64,000 bases of DNA from Cochliopodium minus. Taxonomy: Eukaryota; Discosea; Himatismenida; Cochliopodiidae. Shown here in pieces: positions 11,626-23,468 of this stretch. Each line of letters opens with the position of its first letter. Position 1 is the first letter of the stretch. The notes below the pieces were generated by a model. The model saw nothing but the letters and a program-made list of their open reading frames with translations. It was not told where the DNA came from and ran no database searches. Location of the stretch: positions 1-64,000 of the forward strand of contig JAMYWO010000229.1 of the NCBI GenBank assembly GCA_024220525.1, given 5' to 3'. The translations under genes were made by a program, and so were the position numbers.

Positions 11626-14442
11626 AAATAAAAAGAAAAAGAAGAAATTTTAAAATTTAAATAAAAAATCGAAAAATGAAATAATTTTAAATTAAATTAA
11701 AAATATAAAAAATTAAAATATAAAAAATAATTTTAAATTAAAATTTTGAAATAAAAATAATTTTTACCAAACTTTTTTTGCTCTTGGGTCATCTTCTACG
11801 GCTCCACTTAATGATCTGTTGGCATCAATTTTAATTCCTAATGCAATAATTATTTATTTAATAACTTTTTGTATTTTTCAAACTTTTTTTTTTAATATTT
11901 TATTTATTATTTAATTAATTTTTATTTGATTTTTTATTTTTTCAATTTTTTTTGTGTTTTTAATTTTTTTTTCTGTGTTTACTTTTCAGGTGCATGATGA
12001 CGATGTGAGGAAATTTTTTTTGTTCAGTTAGAGAACCAAGAGAATAATAAATATCACATGCTGCTTCTTGGGTGTATCCGTCACCTGAAAAAAAAAACGG
12101 CAATAAAAAAAAACCAGAACTTAAATTAAAAAAAAATAGATAAAAAAATTATAAAAAAAAATAAATAATAAATTAAAAATGTAATAATTTAATTTCATAA
12201 ATAATTTTGTACATTAATTTTAAAATTAAAAAGATAATTTAAAAAATTGGAAATAAAAATAAAAAAAATATTAGAAAATAAAAAAGAAAAGTAAAAAAAT
12301 TTAAATTTTAGATACAAATTAAATTGAGGATAAAATAAATTGAATATTCAACAAAAAAATTTTAAAACAAAATTTAAAATTTTGATATCAGGAATAGGAT
12401 GAAAGCAGTCAAAAGCTGCAAAACAAACCCATAATTACTTATTATTGTTTCCAAAAGGAAAAAGCAAAAGAGAATACATAATTAACAATTTTTTCAATGC
12501 AAAAAACAAAAAAAAAGTTTATAAAAAAATAAAAAATAAACTTTAAATAAACCTAAAAATAAAAATAATATTTAAATTTAAAAATAAACTTTAAATAATT
12601 TTAAAAATAAACTTTAAAAATAAATTTAAAAATAAACTTTAAAAAATAAATTTAAAAATAAAATTTAAAAAATAAATTTAAAAATAATTTTAAATAATCT
12701 TTTTCATTTATTCACCTTCTTTGACACCATTGACACGGTCAGAAATATTAGGAGGTTTCAACTTGCCACCATGAGGAGCCAAGATGATGACGTTCATGTT
12801 ACCTCTGACGTATTCTACATAGTTGCTTTCGGAGCAGTAGCAGTTTTCTTCTATGTATTTGTCTGTCAATTTAGATTGTTCTTCGTTGATTTCTGTCAAG
12901 TCTTGGAAAAATCTCGCAAAGGAGAAACTTTTCTCCGCTTTCATTTTCTTTCCAAAAAAAAAAAATTTGATCGAAATAAAAAAAAATATAAATAAATTAA
13001 AAAATATATAAAACACAAAAATTTAAAAAATATTTTTTTTTTGAAAAATATTATTGATTTTTTGAAAAAATGCTAATAATCAAATTTTAAAACAACAATG
13101 GTTTGAAATAAAACAAATAAAAAAATTTGAAAAAAAAATTGATGTAATATTTTCAATTCATATATTTCTATAAATTTAAAAATATGTGAATTGAAAAAAA
13201 ATGAATGAGACATTTTTTTTTTCAAATTTTTTTTTCAAAATTTTTTTTTACTTTGAGATAATCGTCCACGAGGTGTCGCTTCATTTTGGTTTGGATTTGG
13301 AATTCTGTCATGATGTTGTAAAACACTTTGTCCTGAGCAAACTGCAAAAATTCCTTCACTGAGGTTTCGTTGTAATCTTCAAAATTGCTTTCGAGATCTA
13401 TCCATATTATTGCCACTGTGTTTTTTTTCTTTAGTGTTCTTTATAAAATAATAAAAAAATATTAAGAAAAATATTAAAAAATTTTTATTTAATATTTTTT
13501 ATTTAATATTTTTTATTTAATATTTTAAAATTACTTTACTTTCGTATAAAAGTTTATGATAGAAAAATCATTTTAAATTTAAAAACTTTTTCATTGAATT
13601 AAAAAATTAATTAAATAATTATTAAATTGAAAATTTAATATTTTTTGTAAAAATAATTGTTGAACATACTCTCTGTTTCCATCTGCCCAATCATTCACTA
13701 TATTCAAAATCTCCTTGTTATGTGATTTATATTCAGTTTTATTGAGATAATAGATGCCCAATCCATTAGATCTCTTCACCTTCCACAATCTGGAGATCTC
13801 ATCAATCGCTGATTCACCATCATTCGTTTTCAAAAGATAATATTCAGCAGGTTGAAAATGACCATTTTCGAAATCGATGATTGATTGTAAATCTCCATTG
13901 TCCATCTTCCTAGAATATTCTGATGAAAAAGAGATTTAGATTATTGTCAAAATGATTTGATAACACAATAATATGATGATCGATCTCTTTGATTAATAAT
14001 CAAGTATCATATGTTTTTTATAAAATTGATCCAATTTATAAGGCAAAGATTAATTGAAGAAAATAATTTTTAATTCAATCACTCAATATGTATTGATATT
14101 TGTTAAAGAGATGGATTTTATCTTAGTGAAAATGATAATTTCTTCAATAAGGGATCAATCTTCAAAATGGGGATTGATATTATTTTGATTTTGCATCAAA
14201 TAAAATTAAAATTTTGATTACCAAGAGGAAATATAGGTCCCTTTGTTTTCCATTTTCTTGAGATACACAAAGGAGGTTTCTCACTTTTCCATTGTTTCAA
14301 AAAAATAAATTTGAGTTAATAATTTTCTTCTTTTGTTTTTTTTTGAGATAGATGTTTTCATGAAAAGAAATTCTAACCTCACTTTCTCTGTAAAATTACC
14401 CCAAGAAATGATACAAACAGCCTCATTCATGTCTTCCTTCAT
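10700..14442 (-). CDS. N-formylglutamate amidohydrolase-like protein with extra N-terminal region
   Basis: Nine exons keep phase: 14442-14378, 14283-14222, 13919-13670, 13438-13252, 12947-12716, 12084-11983, 11837-11768, 11550-11259 and 10942-10700, about 500 residues. The C-terminal half carries the marks of the N-formylglutamate amidohydrolase (HutG-like) fold found in many eukaryotes: VIILAPHGG near residue 245, a downstream DANRSLSGA stretch, a FDIHGNG metal-site motif, then a YFNGGY segment and a NANAIQIEIP strand. These zinc-type hydrolases cleave N-formyl amides, but the substrate here is unknown. Residues 1-190 match no family I know. Because every phase agrees, I kept them as one gene, although two genes remain possible. 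The intron at 12085-12715 is long (631 nt), AT-rich and holds no other exon I can see. Confidence 0.72.
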
Positions 14443-14698
14443 TTTTTTTTTTTAATCACATAAATTAATCAATATGATTTAAGATCCAAGATAAAAGGAA
14501 TTAATTTATTGGTGAATGTGTTAGATTTCAAGGATCATTGAAAAAATTTATATCCTCAATCATAAAAAAAATTATTTGTATTTGATTGATATTTTATATG
14601 ACAATGAATCAAATCTGTTGGACAGAAATGCATGCTTTAAAAATTTTCCAATTATTGGAGATCTAAGATACAATGGAAATAATTATTTCAAAAAAATT

Positions 14699-16293
<1,595 letters not shown>

Positions 16294-16300
16294 TTAAAAG

Positions 16301-16786
16301 TTATTGCATTTCCTGATGAAGGAGCAAAGAAAAGGTTCGAGTCACATTACAAGGACTATCCAAACATAACTTGTATAAAAGTCAGAGAAGGTGAAAAAAG
16401 AAAAATCAGTGTAAGAGGTAATAAAAAACAAAAAATAAAAATACAAAAAAAAAACAAAAAAAATAAAGAAATAATAATTTTAAATAAAAAATGAAAAATA
16501 AAAAAATAAAAAATAAAAAAATAAAAAATGATTGACACAATTTTTGTTTTTGAAAATTAAAGAAAATTAAAAACAAAAAAAATAAAAATAAATAATAAAA
16601 TAAAAATAAAAATAAAAAATAAACAAATAAAAATGAAATATCAAAAAATATATATAATAATTTATTAAAAATAAAATGAAAATAAAAATAATTAGATGGA
16701 AACCCATACGGAAAGCACATTATAATCATAGACGATTTAGTACAAACAGGAGGAACTCTATTAGAATGTGCACACAGCCTCAAAGA
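16301..16786 (+). CDS. Ribose-phosphate pyrophosphokinase (PRPP synthetase), internal fragment
   Basis: Two exons (16301-16417 and 16696-16786) read in one phase through the core of a PRPP synthetase. They include [13 protein letters not shown] and the phosphoribosyltransferase-type loop [17 protein letters not shown], where DDLVQTGGT is the ribose-5-phosphate/PPi binding motif. The pattern KVREGEKR and then DGNPYGKH is closest to the divergent plant-type PRS3/PRS4 proteins. The enzyme makes PRPP for nucleotide, His, Trp and NAD synthesis. Both ends are missing: no upstream exon is visible, and the reading frame stops at the single N at 16787. The intron between the exons is A-rich on the sense strand, unlike most genes here. 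Confidence 0.82.
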
Positions 16787-16787
16787 N
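16787..16787. other. Single ambiguous base (N) joining two unrelated gene fragments
   Basis: One N lies exactly where PRPP synthetase coding sequence on the left changes to glycosyltransferase coding sequence on the right. No splice acceptor or promoter is visible at the change. This is best read as a scaffold or consensus join. Confidence 0.8.
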
Positions 16788-17154
16788 GGGGAGACCTTAT
16801 GTAGAAGCGATGTCCATGGGACTTCCTGTGATAGCGACAGATTGGTCAGGGCAAACAGAGTTCATGACCAATAATAACTCTTATCTCATCAAAGTGGAGC
16901 AGCTGATCCCCGTCCCCTTTGGTGGTGATTATGCAGGTCACAGTTATGCAGAACCTTCTTCCAAACACCTTTCACAATTAATGAGACATGTTTATTCCAA
17001 CCCTGATCAAGCCAAGCAGATCGGTAACAATGCTCGTCAAACTATGGTCGACAATTATAAGAGCTCCGATCTCGGAAAGATCATTCTCAATCGCATTAAG
17101 GTCATTTACGAAAAGATGAAGAAGGAAGATGAGGAAGGCGCTTCTCAGGACTGA
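16788..17154 (+). CDS. GT4-type glycosyltransferase, C-terminal fragment
   Basis: The frame opens directly after the N and ends at TGA 17152-17154, giving about 121 residues. It starts inside the signature of GT-B glycosyltransferases of family GT4: GRPYVEAMSMGLPVIATDWS, containing the second Glu of the E-x7-E nucleotide-sugar motif. The C-terminal helix typical of the family follows. The first 250-350 residues (the acceptor domain and the first Glu of the motif) are absent. This is therefore the 3' end of a gene cut by the junction at 16787. Donor sugar and acceptor cannot be deduced. The remaining coding sequence is unbroken. Confidence 0.82.
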
Positions 17155-17431
17155 GAAACCATTCCATTCCATTCACCAAAATCTTCAAATTTTATTATTT
17201 ATATTCCAAAAAAAAAAAATTCAATCTCTCAACTTGTGGATTGATTATTGTCAATAACTATCTATCAAAATAAAAAAAAAAAACAGTTAAATTTCAAAAT
17301 TTTTTTAATATAATACAAAAAGTTATTTTTTTGAAAGCAAAATAGATTTTTTTCCATTTTTTCTTATTTTTCATTTTACTACTCGTGAAATTAAAAATAA
17401 AATAATTTAATAAAGAGAGAAGCGGGATTAC

Positions 17432-18479
17432 TCATAAAAGAGGGAAATCGATTTTGGGAGTTCTGATGGGTTGTTTGTTGTTATTGTGATCGATATTGTG
17501 TTCCTCGTTTTTGGTGGAGAGTCTCGAAATCTCCTCATTGATGAGATCAGACTCGCTGTGAATCAAATTCAATAAATTATTCATCTGCTTCATCACCTGA
17601 GAGCATCTCTCCTTTCGCAAAATTAAATCCTGCATTTTTTTTTCATCGCTGATATCTCCGTTATAAATGACAATTCCGAGCCCAGATAAAGGAATGAGGA
17701 CATCATGTTTATTATTATCCTCCAGTTTTACATGATCATCCATTTGATAGAGCTCATTTTCCATCTCATTCTCATCGGATTTACGAGTCTTCTTATGAAC
17801 AGTATTAACCTGATAAGAATCTTCTTCGTCTTCGGAATTCGGGCTGCTGTACTCCCTCTTCTTCTTTTTATTTGTGAAGTTTTCCTTTTTGCTATTGAAG
17901 CCATTATCTATGTTGTTGGAGGAAGATATATTTTCTTTTTTCGAATTTTTTGTTTCTCTCTTTGATTTTTTCACCTTGCAGTATTTACAATTACATAGTC
18001 CTCTACATTTATGACATACCCAATTTTCTATATTGCTCACCCATTGATTCGTTGCCCATTTCTCTTCCAAACAAAATTTGCAGATTATTATATTGCATTT
18101 CGAGCAGTAGAGAACCTGTCTTGGCCTTTGTTTTATGCTTATATGACATACATGGCCTATTTTTGAAAATGAAATAAAAAAAGGTAAATTACTTTGTGGT
18201 TATAAACACAAAATTTTATTATTTATTTTTTTAAATTTGAAAAATAAAAAATATTTTTTTTTTTTTTTGATTGAATAATTCAAATTTTTTAAATTGTTTT
18301 AAATGAATGTTGAAATTTTTATTGTTTAGGAAATTGTTCTCACAGCAGGTATTATGGTTTGGATGATCTTGTATTTCTTTATTTTTGTTATTGTCTGTTG
18401 TTCGATCTTTCGAAATTTCATTATTATTCGATTCATTTCCATTTTTATTTACATTCCTACTATTTTTGCTATTTGACAT
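17432..18479 (-). CDS. CDCA7-type zinc-finger protein (zf-4CXXC_R1)
   Basis: Two exons (18479-18344 and 18156-17432) give 286 residues. The splice joins T to GC and rebuilds a Cys codon, producing CCHVCHISIKQR. After that come YCSKC, ICKFC and WVCHKCRGLCNCKYCKV. This is the cysteine pattern of the zf-4CXXC_R1 domain of CDCA7/CDCA7L and some plant JmjC-type regulators, at residues about 43-110. CDCA7 recruits the remodeller HELLS to hemimethylated DNA. Whether that holds here is unknown, since some members have other roles. The rest is Lys/Asn-rich and disordered (nuclear-localisation-like KKKKREYSSP), with a short C-terminal helix. The gene shares a 285-base divergent promoter region with the hydrolase that starts at 18765. 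Confidence 0.75.
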
Positions 18480-18764
18480 TACTCTGGGATCAAAAAAAAT
18501 AAAAAATTTTTATAGATTTTTTTTTTTCTTCTTTGATATAAATTGGTTAGAGAAAAAGGTGTGTGAAAATTTCCAATCCAATTTTTTTTTGATTTTTTTT
18601 TTAATTTTTATAAATTGATTAAAATAAAAAAACAAATTTATTTGCACTAAAAAAAAACAAAATTGAATTATAAAAAATTGAGAAAAAAATTTTTTTTTTT
18701 TAATTTTTGCATTTTGCTCCATATCATCACTTATACCTGACAATTACTTCACAAAAATATCACA

Positions 18765-19830
18765 ATGATCGATAATTTAATAACCCTACATCCAAATATT
18801 GATTATGGCGGAAGTTATAATCGTACACTGGATATTTATATAGAGAAGATAGAAGAAATCCAAAACAAGAAAAATGCATTGGTTTTGATTTATGTTCATG
18901 GTGGACTTTGGCGTGATGGAAATAAAGATCTCTACTCCCATTTCAAAAATATCTGCTCATCGATCAAAATAAGGGAATCTAAAAAATATAGTGAGGTAAG
19001 AGAATATGTGATACACATAAATGAGATTCACAATAAAATAAATGCAGATATATAAAATATATACTTTAATTTTCATTTAAATGGAATAATCCAAAAATAA
19101 GTTTTTTGAAGACAATATATCTCAATATAAAAATGCATCATATAGATGGATTAGTTGATAATCAATATATCCATTTCATATTTAATGATTCACTCATTGA
19201 TAAATTTAATTAATCTTATTTTGATGAAAGGTAGTGGTGTCAATTATGAATTATCCATTATCAGGAGAAGAAAACAATGTGAAGGGACCAATACATACTA
19301 TTGAAGTGGCAAAAGCATTCGAATATATCCTCAACAAAGCACCCCAAAAATATGATTTCAGTAGTGAAAATGAGGTATATTTGGTCGGACATTCATGCGG
19401 ATGCACCATGAACATGGCAATATATATGGATCCAAAAAGATTTGGACAAGAAATTTCGCTGATGAAAAATATAAGGGGAATCTTCAATATTTCCGGGATA
19501 TTTGACATGGAGTCCTTTTCAAAAGAGATCCCTCAACAATTCTTGAATGAATTCTACCTTTCACATCCCAAAGAAGATATTAATGATTGGCCATCTCCCA
19601 ATAAAATTTCTTTGAATAATCCACAACGATGCAAATTGATGTTCTATCAATCCAAAGAGGATCCTTACGTTGAACTCTCTCAATCCATCAATTTCTCCAA
19701 TCAAATGTCGTTGAAAGGTTTCTCCGTAAAAGTGAAGAAGATTGAATCAGGAGATCATTATTATGCTGTGAGAGATCACTACGAAAAATCTGGACTTGGT
19801 GATGAGATCATTGAGTTCATTTTGTCTTAA
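18765..19830 (+). CDS. Alpha/beta-hydrolase, kynurenine formamidase/esterase-like
   Basis: Two exons (18765-18995 and 19231-19830) give 276 residues in phase 0. The oxyanion motif HGGLW is at about residue 45, the nucleophile elbow is GHSCG (Ser at about 132), a candidate acid lies in SKEDPYV and the catalytic His lies in SGDHYYAV. The order HGGxW, GHSxG, D, H fits the BD-FAE/kynurenine formamidase-like branch of the superfamily. There is no signal peptide, so it is probably cytosolic. The substrate is not certain: the true formamidase substrate is N-formylkynurenine, but many relatives are general esterases. The frame is intact. Confidence 0.82.
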
Positions 19831-19989
19831 ATTTAAGAAAAATTAAAAAAAAATATATAATTTCGAAATTTCCAAAATAAGATTTTGAAAAAAAACAAAA
19901 ATTCGAAACTTTTTCGTGGATACTCTGATTTTTTTTTTACAGAATTAGTTTAATTTTTTTTATATAATCGTTTTTTTTTGGAAGTTATT

Positions 19990-22900
19990 TTAATTGTTCA
20001 ATTTCTCCAACCTGCATAAAGAACATCCAAAAGAATACTCTTCTCCGTTGAGAGGGTGATTTAAACCGCAAGTACAAGGAGGAAGTTGGTTTCTTGGTTT
20101 GTTGGGAAGTTCTCCAGCTATTGAAAAAATATCAGACAGTAAATAAAAAATAAATTTCAAGAAATATGAAAGAAAAAATTTGTTTTTACCTTTTTGATGG
20201 CAAGGATCACAAAAATGGGTATTTCCCCAACAAAACCAAACTGAAAAATTATAAATTGTTATTCAAAAAAAAAATTTTGTTGAAATATTTTTTTTGTCTT
20301 CAGACATCTTACAGCAAATTTACATTTCCACTCGATATAATCATTTCCATGTTTTACACAACTAAAAAAATAAAAGTTTTAAAGAGAAAATAATTTTATA
20401 AAGAATATTTTACGTAGTTTTTCCACCAGGATCAGAACAAGCACCACAAATGAGTTCTTTGGGATCCAAACTCTCTGACGGCCTCTAAGCACGGTTACCA
20501 CCAAGTAAGGCTTTGTGCATTTGTAGCAAGGAAGGAAGTAGTTGTACACTAAAACCTTCCTTGTCGTTGTAGAACTTTCCTTCTTTAGATGTTATTTGTT
20601 CGTTATTATCGTCTCTGTGTATCTTTAAAAAATTTTAAAAAATGAAAAATTAAAGTAAAAATAATGAAAAGTAAAATTTTAATGAAAAAATTAAAATTTT
20701 AATGATATTTTTAATGATTTTTTTTTAAAAGTTTACTTTAGTCTTTTGGTGGCTAAGTCTTTGACTTCGTTGTAAATAAACATAGGTTTTTAAATATACG
20801 TCAAAGCTTTGTTGGACATTCTCTTCTCTTTAAGGGCAGTCAGAAGGAGAAGACAACTTTAACAAAAAAGTGAAAATGAAATTAAAAATCTTAAATTATG
20901 TTATTAATAAAAATAAAATAAAAATAAATAAAAATAAAAAATAAAAATAAAAATAAAAATAAAATAAAATAAAATGAAATAAAAATAAAATAAAAATAAA
21001 AATAAATTAAAATTAAATGTGGAATTATATTAATAAAAATAAAAATAAAATAAAAATAATTAAAAATTTGTGAACATAAATTAAAATAAAATTAAGTTAA
21101 TTTAAAACAAATAAAACTAATGAAAAAACAATAATTTAATTGAATTGAAAAATAATTCTTTAATTTTTTTTTTTATCTTGCACCAAGAATTTCTTCTCAA
21201 TTTAGTTTTGGCACATTCAAAATGCGAAGTGACCATCTAACTTGATGATGGGAGAAGAAGAGAGGCAGTCGGTCCAACAGATGTTGCAGTAATCGTCCAA
21301 CTTTTGCTGAGCATTCCCTTCTTTCTCTTTGCAGATCAAACATTCCACACATTCTGCTCCTTTAACACCGTAGCAAAATGTCCTGAAGAAAACTTTTTAA
21401 ATAATAATAAAATTTAAAAATTTGAAAAAATTTAAAAATTTGAAAAAATTTTGAAAATTTGAAAATTGAAAAAATTTAAAAATTGAAAAAAAAATTAAAA
21501 AAATTTAAAATCAAAATTAATTAAAATTTTAGAAATGGATAATTTTAAAATAATTTTAAAAAATAATAACAAATCATAAAAAAATTTAAAGAATAAAGCT
21601 AAAAATAAATTTAAATAAAAACGATAGAAAATTAAAAACAAAAACATAGAACAAAAAAACACTAACCACACTTTAACATTTTGGGATCAATTGTCTTTTC
21701 GAGGCAATCATCTTCTGTACAAACGGTTTAATTGCAGGGCTGTTGGTATGGGCTTTACTGTGTTTTTCGTTTGTCAAAGCGTCGTCACAAAATCTGCAAT
21801 GTTTCTTCTTGAAATTCAACTTGCTAAATAAAAAAAAATTAATTAAAATTTTTAATTTTTAAATGAATTCTTTAATTAAAAAACCAGAAAAATCAAAAAT
21901 GGAGGTAATAAATAAAATTCAACAATAATTAAAAATGAAGAATAAAAAACATCAAAATAAAATAAAATACAAAAAAGAAAACTGAAAAACAAAAATAAAA
22001 ATAAAAATAAAAATAAAAATAAAATAAAAATAAAAAATAAAAAATAAAAAATAAAATAAAAAAATAAAATAAATAAAATAAATAATTAAATTTAAAATTC
22101 AATAAAACAAATGAAATATTTAAAAATGAAAATTAAAACCTGTTCAAGTCTTTCCCAAGTGATAATCCAACTTCTTGCAACTAGCACAAAAAATGGTGTC
22201 GTTTTTCTGCATCTAAATCTGTTCTCGTCCCTGTGATGTAAAGCTATGGACAAAGGCTTTCCATCCTCGTTAAACAAATCAATTGGCTCTTTATATTGTT
22301 TTGGTTCTACCTTGATTCGCTCAAAAGTGTCCCCACATTCTATTCAAATTGGAAAAATAAAATGATAAAAAAATTAAAAAAAATAATGAATAAAAAATAA
22401 ATAATTAATTAAAATTTGAATAATTTCAAATGAAATTGACAAAATATTAATAAAAAAATAAATAAAAATAAGTTAAAATAAAAAAAAATCGTGAAAAGAT
22501 CTTATCTTGAAACTAAATCAAATATAAATGAAAGATAAAATAAACAAATAATACAGAAAATAAAATTAGTCGCAACAAATCAAAGAAATAAATTTTTTTG
22601 ACCTTCTTTTGGACATTTGATCATGTCAACATCTTTCATCATGTGATTGATTCCTTCATTCAAAAAGTTTTGGAAGCCCTCTTCGCCAAGAAGGTGCTTG
22701 ATCTCGCTTTGAAGGAGAGGTTGGCCACACTTGCATTTTATCTCAGAGATGTCTCCCTCCTTCATCTTCTGGTTGATCATCCCCAAAGAACAGTTGTTGC
22801 ACATCTGATGTGCGCAATTCTTTAAAAAAAAAAAAGTTTAAAAATTGGAAAGTGAATGTGATCATATCAAATGTATTTGGGAGGAATATTAAATAATCTT

Positions 22901-23321
22901 CATTTTATTATAAATTAAGCAAATAAATTTAAAGAAAAATATTTTTGTCAATTAAAATTCATCCTAAATTTACATCCAAATTATATGATAAAGGTAAATT
23001 ATTATATATTTGAGTGTATTTTACTTCCAAAAAGATCAAATCTTCCAAATTTGTATTTTTGCATTTTTGGCATTGGATATCATTTTCATCTACCTCCTCT
23101 ATCTTTGGAATTTTAGGTCCTTTCATATTATCATCCTCAATATCATTGTTATCTTGATCTTCATTGGGGATTCTTGGAGAAATAAGAAATAAATGTTAAT
23201 CAGTACTGAATCTTTGAGGAGTATAAATATTTATTTACCCATTCAAACACATGTCGACATGTTGCTCAATAATATTGGTGGGAAATTTTTTAGAACAAAC
23301 AGGACATTCAGAATCTTCCAT
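19990..23321 (-). pseudogene. UBZ4 + RBR-like + RING-Cys-relay (MYCBP2-type) E3 ligase gene, frame damaged
   Basis: About eleven exons run from ATG 23321 to TAA 19990. Those I can place are 23321-23239, 23172-23025, 22819-22603, 22339-22140, 21823-21667 and 21382 to about 21181, with smaller ones at about 20861-20738, 20622-20415, 20395-20300, 20240-20198 and 20118-19990. Order of parts: a Rad18-type UBZ4 finger (CPVC...HVDMC); a RING with CQKC, NCAHQMCNNC and CKC; an IBR-like Cys/His region; then a RING and tandem Cys-relay tail like MYCBP2/PHR ligases. The tail has CNICWTDC, FYNDKEG, CGACSDP, KHGNDYIEWKC, WFCWGNTHFCDPCH and a final GEEYSFGCSLC. RCR ligases pass ubiquitin through two cysteines to Thr/Ser. 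From about 22.2 kb leftward, homology changes reading frame or meets a stop at least six times. It is either a decaying gene or a poorly corrected stretch of assembly. Confidence 0.68.
20910..22080 (-). repeat. T-rich arrays in introns of the RCR ligase gene
   Basis: Two introns (about 20,885-21,130 and 21,890-22,130) are made mainly of A-rich units on the plus strand (AAAAT, AAAAAT), meaning T-rich on the sense strand, at about 20,915-21,010 and 21,985-22,080. Between them lies normal coding sequence. Confidence 0.75.
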
Positions 23322-23468
23322 AATTTCGAAAATACTACAATCCCTCTTCAATTTTTTTTTTATTTATAATAAGCTTTTATTTAATGAAAAATAAAAAAAA
23401 AATAAACATAAAATTAAAAGTTTAATTAGAAACAAAAAGATGAAGAGAGGAGCAGAAGGTTTTATTCT

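Noticed and set aside
12085-12715. The 631-nt intron as a hidden gene
   Set aside because: It holds only A/T runs with stops in every frame. The flanking exons join in phase.
16325-16350. GGTTCGAGTC resembling a tRNA B-box
   Set aside because: It lies inside a PRPP synthetase exon, with no A-box or cloverleaf around it.
19990-22340. Reassigned stop codons as the explanation for in-frame stops in the RCR gene
   Set aside because: The stops occur with frame changes. Other genes use TAA and TGA as normal terminators, and long intact frames elsewhere contain none.
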